Source: Thermothelomyces thermophilus ATCC 42464
Taxonomy: Eukaryota > Ascomycota > Sordariomycetes > Sordariales > Chaetomiaceae
Reading direction: 5' to 3'
Assembly (NCBI RefSeq): GCF_000226095.1
Contig: NC_016472.1
Location: 9,610,001 to 9,674,000, forward strand
Length of the DNA: 64,000 nucleotides
The notes beneath the pieces are model-generated. The model was given only the letters and a program-made list of their open reading frames with translations. It was not told where the DNA came from and made no database searches. The position numbers and the translations under genes are program-made. Shown here one piece after another: positions 49,361 through 61,060 of the stretch. Numbering within the stretch: position 1 is the first letter of the stretch; every line of letters starts with the position of its first letter.

Positions 49361-52300
49361 GGAAGGCTTGGGAAGAGAACATGCAGACACAGACATGGAA
49401 GGGAAAATGTGAGGCTGCCCATGCAACGCATCGCTTTGATTGGGCGGGCGGCCCACGGCCGTTGTGATACCACTCTGCAAGTCGGTACCCTTTCTACCCT
49501 TTTTTTTTTTGTTGTTGTTGTGGACTCTGAGCTCTGCTGGGGCGTGCCGCTTCGTCCGTTTTCGTCGTCTTGCTTCTCCTTCCCTTTTCGTTTAAATTAT
49601 ACCTCTGTACCCTTGTCTACCAAGTAGTTGCATTCCTCATCTTCGGTTTTGCACAGTGTATTAGTGTAAGAGGAATCCGTTAGGTACACTACAGTTGTTT
49701 CGCTGCAGTCGGCCATCGCCAATCAAGTCGATAATATGTTTGGTCTCCACTGACCGTGCACTGACTTGGCCCAAGCTCCCTTCGGCTGCCTGCTTAGTGT
49801 AGTGTTGCTTGGCAACTTGCCTGACGGGCTGATTGAATGTTTCCCATCTCCCCGCTTTCCGGTTTCCCTCCTGACGCCATCCATCAGCCCAACACCGGCG
49901 ATGCTACGCACAACAAAGACCACTTTTTCAGCTGTCTCGATTTTGGATGCACATCGGGCACATGGATCCCCTCACATCTCGTCTGACTCAAAAAATCTGC
50001 GAGTCACATCTACAAGCGTCATGCTACACTCACGCGGCGTTTGCCCCGTCAATCTTTATTTTCAGCTGCTTGTTTTCCCTCTTCCTTTGTCACTCATCCA
50101 TATCGCCGTCCTATCAGCCGCGCCCGCTGAGTGGCTCCCCCGGGCAGGCGATGTAGTTTGTTTGCCGAATGTCTGGATTACGGACTCAGTGGTGTCGAGC
50201 CCATCCCTGAGAGATCGGGCGCATCGCCAGAAGAACCCGGGCAAGGCGCGGCTTATCCTCGGGATCGGCTTGCCACCACTTCGCGTACTGAAGGAGTTTG
50301 TCTCGCCCTCGTGACCAACGGGAGGTCTGTCTGGTTGCCCGGCCTCTTGGGACCTCTCTAACTGTCGATGAAGTCAGAGAGGCTGGCGGCCCGCGTCCTC
50401 TCCATCGGTGGTGGTCCAGGTTGACGAAAAACAACCATGTTTGCCCAGCACCACACCTCAACCCCCCCCCCTCCCCCCTTTTTTGTTTTTCTTTTCTTTT
50501 CTATGGAAGATGGCGCCTAGTCGGAGCACCGCCAATACACTAGTTCGGTTGTTGGAGCCGACTGACGCACGCCTTCCGACAGTCGCATGAGCCTGAGCCC
50601 GCCTTGCTGATCCCATCTCGGGCGGCGACGGCGACGGTGTCGCGCCAGTCGTCCAACATTGTCCACCCAAGTGGCGCACCGTCATTGCCGAGCTACACTA
50701 GCTAGTCTACACCACCGCATACACATGGCCCAATACTCGGCAGCACAAGAGCGGATCCTTTGTGGGAAGACGGGCGTGTCGTTGGGACGCGTTGCACGGT
50801 GGGGCCGATGCAGGTCGAGCGAGTGCTTTTGCGAGTGCTTGCATTAGCGCCCTCGGGTCTGCCTTCTTTGTTCTCCAGCCCTTGACTCGGTCCCTGCCAT
50901 GATGTGGCGCGGCGACGCCCTTGGGCTGCATGCCTGGCCCTCGCTTGTCCGCGGGAGTGCATATCCGTATGTACAGTACACACGGCTTCATACTATGCCC
51001 GCGCGCGCCAGCGCGTTCGGATGGCTCTTGTCCCGGAGCTGCTGTGATGCGGCTCGGGATATTGGCGGTGAAGGACAGAGCGAGCCCACCCACACAGTTA
51101 CTGTTCGGGTATTGGGTGCAGCTGGTTGGTTAACGGCAGAAGAACGGCATAAACACCGTATGTAGTTGAGCTCAGTCTCATGTGTCGTCGGCGAAGAAGC
51201 CCCGGAGACAACCCACCTTCGAAGCACATGCCATTTAGGTAGCTCAGTCAGAGATGTGCTGAATCTCCATCGTCGATATATTTGCATTGTGTAAACAAAT
51301 TACCCGCCAAGCTCTGCGGTGTGCGACGCATTGCATTGGGCTGCGAGCCAACAGCTACCGCTGGTCCATGCAGCACCCGCAGTGCCTCTCAAGCTTCACG
51401 CCCCGAGTTAGGCAAACCCCTACGACACGGAGGGTGGTGTATACCTAATCTGTAGGAGCAAGTGCGCTGACCACCCAGCCATGGAACCTTAGTAGCAGCA
51501 TCCGGCTCTGATAATACGGAGAAGATCCCCGTCGTCCCTGTATACTCGGTACTAGTAGTAATCGGGGGGCCCATACAGGTAATGCGCCGTGCTGCTCTGT
51601 GTCGGGCACACACAAGTTTCCCGTATGCGGATGGGGCTTTGTTGTCCTGAATATCCGCGCGAATGACTCCCGTCGAGGTTGGTATCTCGCCAATAAGGCC
51701 GGAGTGGCTTCGATACCTTGGCCCATCTAGGCTTGAAGGCGTACACCTTATTTCCTCGCTGTGTGATGTGTAGTAGGAGACCACGTGTAGCTTATCCTAG
51801 GACCGGGAGGTTCTTCAGCTGCACATGCATGATAGTTATCCCACTTCTTGAGGCTTCAACTGCGGACATAGTCGGGTGTTTGTAGATGTTTTGGGCATTC
51901 CTGGACAGGAAAGCTCTGGAAGCTAGCATCCTGAGTCCATAAGAGAGAGGCCGATCTGAACATGGTTCCCTGAGGCCCGGTGCTGTGGATGGCTTCTCTC
52001 AGGGGGGTGCCATCTCCCCCTCGAGGGCACTAACGGAGCCTGCCAGGAGATGACTCGACACGAACAGGTCACTGGACCCTCTTGCAATGTGGCAATCCGA
52101 CTTCTCGAGTACGAACGGCAAATGATGTCTCATCTATCTTGTCGCGTGGCGTGTATGAGAGACCAGCCCAGTTGAGCGACGGCTCTGCCTGTACATACAA
52201 GAAACTCATGGCGGGGCAGAGAGAGGAAAGTACTGTTGGCAACGGATCACGCCCGGTTAACCCAAGCACAGAGGAGAGGAGACAATGACCGGGTCCAGCT

Positions 52301-53028
52301 TGAGTGCGCCGGCATCCCGGCAGCAGTTATACGTCTCGGACTGCAGTGGTCCTCTCGTCGAGTTCGTTTGTCCATCGGTGCTTCAACCCGTGACTCTGGC
52401 GCGTAAGGGGGTGCTTAACCAACTCACGGGTGTAACCACCAAGAGGGGTGGCAAGCAGATTGAACTTCGTAAGACGCAGTGTAAACGTTCTTCCCTGACC
52501 TTCCATGCGTCGGCAAGAGTTACGGAGCGACGCGCAGCGGGGGACAAACACAATATGAGAAATGGTGATCCTCGCCCCTCTTGTTCTCTCAACTCGGTTT
52601 TGTTACGTAGCACAACAGAGCAGGGCAATGTAGAATCACGGATAAAGGAAGAAATCCAAGTCAATCAAGCCTTTTAAATAACAGGAGATGCGAGAAACGC
52701 ACTCGGGGGATAGAAGTATAACAGTGGGAGTAAGGGAGAAGAAACTGACTGGAACTGGAAACGTAGATTATAGAGGAAGAGAGAAGGGGGGAAAAAGGGA
52801 AAATAGAATTGAAAGGTTCTTTTTTTTCCTTGTTTGAGCGATGCTCAGGGCAGAGAACCATTCCGTCTACCAAACCCCTTCCAAGCTCATAACAATCTTC
52901 GCCAGCATTGATCATAACCGCCACCCAACTTTCTCCCTTAACCTTTTTCTCCGTACAAAGCAGCTCAACCGGGACATTAGGCAGATTGCAGGCCCTCCGC
53001 GTCGGTCGGACTGGGTCGGAACTGAGCT

Positions 53029-54135
53029 CTAGTCGGAAGGCTTGATGATGGTGGTTGTCCCGTCAGGCGACTTGATGATGGTGATGCCGCAACTCTTGAG
53101 GAAGGCGGTCAGCTTCTTCTTGGCGGCCTTCTCCTCGGCCGTCAGCTTGTCCTTGTGCAGGAGGCTCTCGAGAGCGAGCTCGGCGGCCTCGAGGTTCGAG
53201 CACTGCGCGGCATCCCGCTTGCCGGGGGTGAAGGTGGTGCCCGTTCCCGGCGGCGCGCTGATGTTGGTGATGCCCGCGATGTACCTGAGGGCTGCCTTGA
53301 TGGCCGCGATATCCTCGAGGTCCTTCTTGGTCTTCTTGCTCTTGTTCTGCAGCCGGATAAGTTCCTTCTCCAGCTGCTCGACGGCCCCCTTGGGATTCGT
53401 GGCATAGTCGGGCGGGAGCATGACCCCGCGCTTTTTGGTGCTTGGATCGATGCCGCCGACGATGGGTGGCAAAAGGCAGGGTGGCTGCTGGTCCAGGGGA
53501 GTATCGGTCAGGCAAGGGGGCAGGTCGCCCTGGCCCGGTGTGATGTCACCTCCTGACGGATCGCCGATGACTGCTTGTCGCTTCTTTTTGGTGCTCGGTT
53601 CAATGGGGCCAACGATGGGGGGAAGAAGACAGGGCGGCTGCTGCTGCAGGGGGATATTGATCAAGCATGGCTTCGGGTCGCCGTCGCCCGGGTGGAAGTC
53701 CCCGGTTCCCGGCCAGAGCCAGATCTGCCGCTTATCGAGTCCTCTCTTCTTCGTGCTTGGGTTGATGGGACCGACGATGGGTGGCAGGATGCAAGGCGGT
53801 TGCGTCTCCAAGGGGACATCGGTCAGGCAGGGCTTCAAGTCGCCGTCGCCCGGGTGGAAGTCTCCCGTTCCCGGCCAGATCCAGATCTGCCGCTTATCGA
53901 ATCCTCTCTTCTTGGTGCTTGGATTGATGGGGCCGACGATGGGCGGCAAGAGGCAGGGCGGTTGCTGCTCCAATGGTACGTCCGTCAAGCATGGTTGCAG
54001 GTCGCCGTCACCCGGGTGGAAGTCGCCGTTGCCGGGGCCGAGCCAGACCTGCCGCTCCTCCACCTTCCTTGCTGCGGGTAGGGCCTGGACGGCACCCAGG
54101 CCGATGAGAGACAAAGCAAGAGCCGAGCCGACCAT
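53029..54135 (-). CDS. Secreted Kex2-processed tandem-repeat peptide precursor
   Basis: Single-exon gene for 368 residues. A signal peptide (MVGSALALSLIGLGAVQA, cleavage likely near 18-22) leads to four tandem modules at residues 29-82, 83-136, 137-186 and 187-236. Modules 2-4 start straight after KR with Gln (QIWIWPG, QIWLWPG, QAVIGDP); module 1 starts with QVWLGPG after ER. Each has a GDFHPGDGD-type acidic stretch (changed in module 4), one Cys pair spaced C-x11-C (PCLTDVPLEQQPPC), the hydrophobic LLPPIVGPI and a basic end PSTKKR. Modules 1 and 2 have a second site, GFDKR or GLDKR. A helical, Lys/Glu-rich region with another KR near residue 308 and two Cys follows. The layout is that of fungal Kex2-processed repeat proteins, which include pheromone, candidalysin-type and RiPP precursors. 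No homologue with these cores is known to me. Function is unknown. Confidence 0.9.
   Translation of the reverse strand: MVGSALALSLIGLGAVQALPAARKVEERQVWLGPGNGDFHPGDGDLQPCLTDVPLEQQPPCLLPPIVGPINPSTKKRGFDKRQIWIWPGTGDFHPGDGDLKPCLTDVPLETQPPCILPPIVGPINPSTKKRGLDKRQIWLWPGTGDFHPGDGDPKPCLINIPLQQQPPCLLPPIVGPIEPSTKKKRQAVIGDPSGGDITPGQGDLPPCLTDTPLDQQPPCLLPPIVGGIDPSTKKRGVMLPPDYATNPKGAVEQLEKELIRLQNKSKKTKKDLEDIAAIKAALRYIAGITNISAPPGTGTTFTPGKRDAAQCSNLEAAELALESLLHKDKLTAEEKAAKKKLTAFLKSCGITIIKSPDGTTTIIKPSD
53428..54051 (-). repeat. Four tandem coding repeats (162,162,150,150 bp)
   Basis: Units at 54051-53890, 53889-53728, 53727-53578 and 53577-53428. Units 1-3 are very close to each other at DNA and protein level; unit 4 has diverged in its first third but keeps the Cys pair and the PPIVG...STKKR end. 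Recent tandem duplication of one module is the simplest explanation. Confidence 0.92.
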
Positions 54136-56315
54136 GTCTGCGGCGTTGGACGCGTCTGCTCAAAGGGGGGATGATTCCGTTTCCGGCAGGGTCCGTGGCG
54201 GGCAGAAGATTCCAGCGTCCCTGGACGGAGACGGGCACACGAGGATTGATATAGACCTGGACCGTCGGCCGCTTGCCGATAGATACGGGACAATCTACTC
54301 CCGTAGTCGCCATGGCCCCCAAAAGTGAGGAAATATTTATAGAAGCCAGGCAGCAATAACATCGTGCGTCCGCCCCGCTGCTTCCAGAGAAGCGTGGGAA
54401 GTGGTGACATGGTCCGGCCGCATCGTGACGGGTTTGTTTGGTGGCGACAATCTCTGTGCAATATGGATTAGATGAGGGAGCGAGGGCAGGACCTAAATTC
54501 ATCATATGGTTCAGCATATTTACCCGGGGAGCTTGACCGTATTTGTCGGCCTCTATCGGGCAGTCTCGGTGACCCCCAGCTTTGAAGTCAAGCAGGCGAG
54601 CCAAAGTTGGGGTTGCACTGTCATAAATTGTGCCTATAACCGCGGCTCAAAAAACCCAACCAAGTTTGGGGTGTTCGGCGGTTTAGGGCCGCGATAGACC
54701 AAATCCGCTGGAACTGAATTGTAGGAACGCCATATTCGGCTATTTTTGGCTCGATGTGGTGCTTTTCCTCGCAGGTGTTCCAGGACTGCATCCCTCATGA
54801 AGGAATGGAATGGACACTTGCTCATTCCCCTGGGCCATAACCCAAGCACGGATGCGCGGCGATATTGCTGCAGCTTGCCGAAGAGCCAATATGGTTTTGC
54901 ACCTATGGCCCAGGAGGCTGGCGTTCTAGAGACTTGTATCCAACGCACACCATCGTTGTTTCGACACGGTGGCATCGTGAACTGCCAAGCCAGAGAGGGA
55001 CCGATGGCGACAATGCCGAAGAAGCTCGCGGAGCAAGGGCACCGATTATGTTATAAGGGAGATGGCTAGCCGGCGAAGCACCTGCCTTTCATGGCGAGCG
55101 GCTGCGCTGTGCTTTGGAGCGCCATATCGCCCGGGCCGCTCGTCGTATCCGTCTCTGCTGTCGTCATTCGCTGCTCTGCTCTGGTCGACAACTCTCCTCG
55201 GTGACCGAGTTGTTCCCGTGGTGTTCGCTGCTGAAAGGACACCCGACGGTAATAGATGGCCCCAAGAATAGAAATAAAGTTGGCCGAGCACCTCACTGAC
55301 CCAGGTATCTGGAGACTGGGCGTGCTTGACAGGTTGTCTTAACTCTAGCCTGTTCCGGGAACAAGGAGAATGATCTGCCGTGGCAGCTTCGATCCCGTCC
55401 TCCCATCCAGCTCCATTTTCGGCATGTGAAGGACAGTCTGCCAGGGGGCCAGACGCAACGCTAATGTTCGGCTCTTGTGTGAGCGGCCTCACTCGTCTTC
55501 CATCATCTACTGTGTAATGTAGTGTTCAATGTCTGCTGAAACAGTGGCTGAAAGCGTGTAACTAATTTGGAGCAGGTTGGGACCTCAGGACAGCGCTGGC
55601 GGGCGGAATGGCTTCGTTGGTTGCTTCCTTGAAACTCGTGCTTTGGTGCGGGCACCATCTCGGCACAGCAAGTAAGCGCTCGATAGCGCAAGCAGGTCGC
55701 AATTGGCTTTAAAAATGACACAGACAGCTTCAGTGAACGGAAAATACTGAGCCCCGTAGTGATGCACCGCAAAAGCACGCGGGTTTTCGGCAGCCAGGTT
55801 TGTTGTCCAGGACTGCGAAGATGAGTGAGTGCATCCAGTTGCGGCGCTGGATGGACCTTCTTCCCACAAGGTCTGCCACCGAGGCAGGCAGCAGTGGGAG
55901 CTGGCGGCTGTCTGACAGCTGTTAGTCAGGTGGTTCTGCCGAGCCTCGGCCAAGCAGGTGGAAACCTCCCTTCTTGCTTGTTGTGACGAACGCGAATCCC
56001 AACAAAGAAATTGTTGAAATCCGGGGACATGGATTGCTGCCGCGCAGCGTGGAACTCCCCACTGCTGCATGTAAAGGAACGCAGAGAAATTTGACCGTGG
56101 ATGGGAAAGACCCGACGGCAGCAACATCCTCAAACCCACCGCTCTGACGCCACCGCCGCGGACGCGCATCGGGACTCGTAAAAATAGGGAAAAAAAAGTA
56201 CGGGGGCTCGGTCAATTACACTTGTCACATACACCGTGTTACTGTCATACATACATGCGCATAATTGCCGTGTAATCGAACAAATAAACCCCCTACCCCC
56301 CACAAAACAAACTCA
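54136..56315. other. Divergent intergenic region
   Basis: About 2.2 kb between the repeat-precursor gene and the AdipoR-like gene. Apart from the TATA box at 54334-54341 no feature was recognised; the open frames here have no family resemblance. Confidence 0.5.
54334..54341 (-). promoter_or_regulatory. TATA box of the repeat-precursor gene
   Basis: TATAAATA on the minus strand, about 200 bases upstream of the start codon at 54135. A clear TATA box fits a strongly regulated gene; transcription start is not known. Confidence 0.5.
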
Positions 56316-57553
56316 ATGACCATGCCGCCCACGACGCGGAGCAAGAGCAGAGGCCGCCCTGATCCGGGCACGGCGGATGACGGCCCGGCCCCAAACTCCG
56401 AAGGGGTTGATGAGACACCGTCCGGCCTCCGGCACCGCCGCCGGCGGTCATCGGGCTCCGCCTCGGCCACGGCGGCGGCGGCGGCGGCAGCGGCGGCCCA
56501 AGCCATCCGCGACACTGCCCAGGCCATCGAGACGGGCGTCGAGGCCACCGCCCGCCGACTGCTGCTCCTCCACTGGGACGACCTGCCCCCCTGGCGGCGC
56601 GACAACCCCTCCATCCGGTCGGGCTACCGGCCCACCTCCAACTCCTTCTTCGCCTCCCTTCACAGCCTGCTCTACCTGCACAACGAGTCGGTCAACATCT
56701 GGACCCACCTCCTCGGCGCGGCCGCCGTGGCCGTCGGCGCCGCCTGGGCGTACGGCTTCCTCCTGGAAGAGGTCATCGCCCCTCGCTACGCGACGGCCAG
56801 CAGCGCCGACGCCCTGGTGTTTGCCTGCTTCTTTGCCGGCGCCTTCTGCTGTCTCGGGATGAGCGCCGCGTATCACACGCTGTCCAACCACAGCGAGGAG
56901 GTGGCCAAGTGGGGGAACAAGCTCGACTACACCGGCATCGTGTTCTTGATCGTGGGGAGTTATGTGCCGGCGTTGTGGTATGGCTTCTTTTGCTGGGCCA
57001 AGTGGTTGACCTTTTACCTGGGGGCCGTGAGTCGATCCCTTGCGGGCGCTATCGTTCGTGACGAGGTAGTATGAGGCTTCTGACCAAGGGTGGTAGATCG
57101 CGCTGCTTGGGCTGGGCTGCTTGGTGGTGTCGTGGTTTGAGCACTTCCGCACACCGGCATGGCGGCCGTACAGGGCACTGATGTTTGTTGGGCTGGGGCT
57201 CTCCGGCGTCGTGCCTGTCTTGCACGGCCTCACTTTCTACGGGTACCGCGAGCTCGACCAGAGGATGGGGCTCAGTTGGGTGATTCTCCAGGGTGGCCTG
57301 TACATCTTCGGCGCCTTCTTATATGCGGTGAGTACCCCGAAAAGACGAGCAACCAGAATGGGGGTTGAGCGATTGCTGAGCTTGCGATGTAAAGGTTCGG
57401 TTTCCAGAGTGCAAGTGGCCGGGCGCCTTCGACATCTGGGGAAGCTCTCACCAGATCTTCCACGTCTGCGTTTTGCTGGCGGCGTCGTCGCATTTGTACG
57501 GCATGATCAAGGCGTTCGACTTCCATCACGGCATTCTCGAGGCACAGTGCTGA
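56316..57553 (+). CDS. AdipoR/haemolysin-III (PAQR/Izh) membrane protein
   Basis: Seven-helix membrane protein of 366 residues from exons 56316-57026, 57097-57327 and 57395-57553, all phase 0. The first ~90 residues are basic and low-complexity, with an Ala run. The PAQR landmarks are present: YRPTSNSFFASLHSLLYLHNESVNIWTHLLG before and in helix 1 region, the SAAYHTLSNHSE motif with the first metal-site Ser/His, WGNKLDYTGI (Asp), and HQIFHVCVLLAASSHLYG with the two C-terminal His. These His and Asp residues form the zinc site of AdipoR-type hydrolases/receptors. Fungal members (Izh1-4) affect zinc and sterol metabolism (family knowledge). The start at 56316 is chosen over the ATG six bases later because it is the first. 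Convergent with the TFIIIC gene, 180 bases away. Confidence 0.92.
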
Positions 57554-57733
57554 GTTCAGGGTCGGCCGGAGACGAGGCCGCTTATAGATAGACAAGGTAT
57601 AGACATTAGATATCGAACTCTTCGGGATGGGTCGCAGTCGCTCGACGCTTCGTGATGAATGCCGGAACACACAACTCAGGCGGCTGATTACGCTGGCCAG
57701 GTCGCGACAGGATGATGCACTGCGGGGATCCAA

Positions 57734-59984
57734 TCATTCCACCCCCAAGTCCATGACTTTGATCAGCCCAGAAGCCATTGCACATGCAGCCCAGCAGCTG
57801 AACTGCACGTTGGGATTCCACTGGATCGTCGTCAAGCGCGTCAGCGGCTCGTGAATGACCACCCGAGACGCGAGTTTCTCGTCGAGCTCAGCCTCGCGGT
57901 CCTCGGTCTCGGCCTCGTCACCCGCTCTACTCTTCCTCTTCCCGGCCTTCTTCTTCTTCTTCTTGGCCTCCCGCTTCTTCCTGTCCATTTCTTTTCGCTT
58001 CTCCGTCCTCGGGTCGTCGTTTTCTTCAGGCAGAAATCCCTGCAAAATCCTCGCCGCACCTCTCAGCCCGGACATCCCGGCCGCATTAGGTTGTTTGAAA
58101 GAATCAGTGGGTCTGTACTCGTGCTCAAAGACCTTGAGCTTGCGCAGAGGCTCGCCCTTTTGCTTAAAAAGTTTTTGCAGTGCGTTGCACCCAAAAACAG
58201 AGCCGTCTGCGCAACCCACCAGGATGAAGGGATGCGTTGCCCCTGCTGAGACACAGGTGAGGGTGTTCGGGCCGGTGGTGATGCTGCGTGCTTGGCAGAA
58301 GTAGCGATGGTGCAGGAAGGCGATGGTCGTGTTGGGCGTGGACGACGGGTAGAGGGCCATGAAGCCCTGCATCGGCTCGTTCCAGCACAGCAAGTTCGGC
58401 TGGAAGCTGATGGCTGGAACCGGGAAATACGTCATTTCGGAGCTCGGCTGGGACAGGTCCGTGAGTGTCGCGCAGCCGCCGACCGGGATGGATGCGACGA
58501 GGTATGGGTTCGAAGGGTACGCCGAGCAGATATCGATAACGTAGGTTGTGTGGGCGCCTACGCGCTGCAGCAGCTGGCGCGGGTAAATGGACCACAGGGT
58601 GATGGAGCCGTCGGAGTGGCCTAGGGCGATCCGGTTCATGTTCACCCAGGTTAGGCAGGTGACGGTGACGTTGTAGTCTTCGGCAAGGACAAGAGCCACG
58701 ACGGGAGTCTCGATCCATTCTGCGTACCATGTCAGCGGAGAGAAGCATTGACCGGGCGCCCGGACCCAACGTACCGTAGAGGGGGGTGTCCTCGTTCTCG
58801 ACAACCTTAGTGTCGATGACGCGAGCGGTTCCGTCGTCGGTCAGGAGGGCCAGCAGCCCGTACAGACCGGAAGAGTCGAGAGCGACTGGGCAGAACTGAA
58901 GCCGTTTCGGCCGGCCCCAGTTGAAGCATTTGACGCTAAGTAACCGCGGGAGTTGGGCGGAGGGAGAGGGTAGTTGGCCCTGGCGCCTTTCACCGGGGAT
59001 GAATTCCCACAGCTGGACGCACCCTGCAGTTTTGTCAGTCGCGTCCTCCCTCGGACCATCCCCGCCGGCCGGTTGCTGGTCAGAAAATGGGACCGTTGCC
59101 ACAGCGAGGACCTGGATGTCTTGCCGAGACAATGGTGCCCATGATACGGCCAGGGGTATGCCTCCGGTATCCAGCATCCAACCGTTTGGCGTCTTGTTGG
59201 GGGCGTCAGGGTGATTGACCGGGAGACCTGTTGGTGAGACTGACACGCTGCCACCTTGGCTGAGCCTGACCTCTTTCTGCCTGTTCCATGGTCCCACGAG
59301 GGTGATGATATCCCCCTCTGCCTGGGGAACGAACCGCCGGCCATCGTCGGGAGAAAGAACACGAGACTGCTGGATCTCGGGAGCGCTGACCTGGAAGTCG
59401 TCGTACCAGGCGAGCGCCCGCTTCTCCTGACCGCGCTCGAAGCCGCGGGGTAACCAGGGGCTCGGTATGACGCCCTGCTGGTCTTCGGGAGGGAACCGCG
59501 GGGGCAGCACGGGGAACTCTGACCAGCGGATCTCGAGGTCCCAGATGACCTTGATCCGCTCGTACTCCGGGCCATACATGGCATCGCGGAGGGCGCTGTA
59601 GCGGGCATAGCGGCGCAGTGGTCCTGCGTAGACGCGCGTGACGATGCGTGTCTCGAGAGGGTAATGGGGAATGTCGTGGAAGCCCTTGCGGCTTTGGATC
59701 ATGCCAGCCCCGGTATTTCGCTGCCTCTTGGACTGGCTGGGGTCTTCTTGCGGTTGCGGGACTTTCGCACTGCCTGACACTTCCTCATCCTCGCTCATGA
59801 GCTCGCCGTCTTCCTCCTTGTCGTCATCGTCCTCAGCCTGTGCTCCATCTGGCTCTGCCTCGAAGTCGTCATCTTTGGACTTGTCCTCTGGCACAGTGAT
59901 GGTCTCTTCGTCGTCGTCGTCGTCAAAGACAATAGGTTCTTCCACATAGCGCTTTCTCACGCCCCGGGTGCTGCGGAGGCGCAT
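57734..59984 (-). CDS. TFIIIC subunit with WD repeats (Sfc6/TFC6 type)
   Basis: Two exons (59984-58775 and 58719-57734) join in phase to 731 residues. The first ~110 residues are strongly acidic (EEPIVFDDDDDEETI and later D/E runs) around basic segments. The central part carries FHDIPHYPLETRIVTRVYAGP, a conserved block before the beta-propeller, then WD-like blades (LAVSWAPLSRQDIQVLAV, FNWGRPKRLQFCPVAL, TCLTWVNMNRIALGHSDG, SLWSIYP-type strands, FILVGCADGSVFG). A Lys-rich segment near residue 650 (REAKKKKKKAGKRKSRAG) is a likely nuclear signal, and IQWNPNVQFSCWAACAMASG closes the propeller. The family acts in the tauB module of TFIIIC, which binds tRNA gene B-boxes for RNA polymerase III (family knowledge). 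Assignment rests on overall layout and conserved blocks. Confidence 0.8.
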
Positions 59985-61060
59985 AGCTGGGGGATGTGAG
60001 AGCCAGCCAATTGCAGTACTGCGAGAGTCAAGTTGATGACCTAGGGTTGAGCGTCGCTGTGATGTGTGAGAGTTGGTGATGGCCCCACAGCGATTGTTTT
60101 TGTCGCCAACCCGAAATCTCCAATTCTTGAGGTTCTGAGAGTGGCGACAATCGTAAGGGCAATTGTAGGAAAGAAAATAACACACAAAGATGAAAGATAT
60201 CTATTTGGCCCTGTTGCCTGCAATGGGGCAAACAATGCTGATTTGGATGATGAGAGTTGAAGTTTACAAAAACGACGTGAATCGGTGGAGCCAAGAGCAT
60301 TCTCTTTTGCACGTTGTATATAGGGGTTAGGGTTAGATATCGGCTGCAGCCTAGGAAGCATGTCTTGAAAGTGGCTGAGGAATTGATCCATTATTATGAT
60401 TAATGCTGATTTCATACGAAATCTCCATGCATAGCCTGTTCCAACCTAGCTTTTCAGAGTATTTTAAAATTTCTGGCAGCCTGCGCTTCGATTCGCACTC
60501 AAGTATCGAGATTACAGAGCGCCTCAGATTAGACCGGGAACACAGAATCAATCAGTGACGGATGGCAGAACTGTGGTGAGTATTGGGTTTAATTACAATT
60601 CCGTGAGAGGTTCCAACCTAATTAACACATGGGTCCAGTCTGAGCGAAATGTATTAACAGCTAAAGTGGCAAATGCACCTAGGCCCAGTTTGCAGCAGTA
60701 CATAGGTAGAACTCATTAATTAGTGATAATTAACAACTACAGAGCTTAAAAGACCTCGCAGGCATGGTATGTTCCCAGGCATGTCTGTCGGGGTCTTTCT
60801 CATACGTATGCATGCGAAATTGTATGAATGGAAGCCCACATTCATTTTCCGTGTTTCAGTTTCTTGGATTTAACATGGTAGTTAGTAACGAGAGGGACAG
60901 CCAAAGCCGTAATACCAAATCGATTCATAGCAAGCATATTCTCATTCCAGCCGGCCTCTTAGCGAATAATTATCTCACTTTAGAATTGACATCCACATTC
61001 ATGTTCGAACGTTCCACTTCCCAGACACAAGAGGAAGTCACCACGAGCCCCTCCTCTCAC
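59985..61060. other. AT-richer intergenic region
   Basis: About 1.1 kb upstream of the TFIIIC gene. From about 60380 to 61040 it is visibly richer in A/T than the surroundings, with TTAATTA-like patches near 60715-60735. No gene was recognised; an old mutated repeat is possible but not shown. Confidence 0.5.

Larger units (their letters stand above)
46953..53028. other. Gene-poor block of 6.1 kb
   Basis: No gene was recognised. It contains an (AC)n array at 47057-47099, T-runs at 47618-47634 and 48252-48284, a perfect 11-bp-stem hairpin at 48207-48235, a (GT)n array at 49331-49360 and C-runs near 50462. TAGTGTAGTG words occur at 48171-48180 and 49795-49804. The left end presumably carries the 3' untranslated region of the kinase gene. 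Confidence 0.5.

Noticed and set aside
51389-51784. 131-codon minus-strand frame
   Set aside because: No recognisable domain or neighbours supporting it.
53029-54135. Repeat precursor as a collagen-like or structural cell-wall repeat protein
   Set aside because: The dibasic sites fall exactly at module borders and each module has its own Cys pair, which fits a processed precursor better; the structural option is not fully excluded.
55585-56169. 194-codon minus-strand frame upstream of the AdipoR-like gene
   Set aside because: Composition and lack of motifs suggest chance; no exon partners found.
60380-61040. AT-richer segment considered as a mutated transposon relic
   Set aside because: No terminal repeats, coding remnant or second copy visible in the window; base composition alone is not enough.
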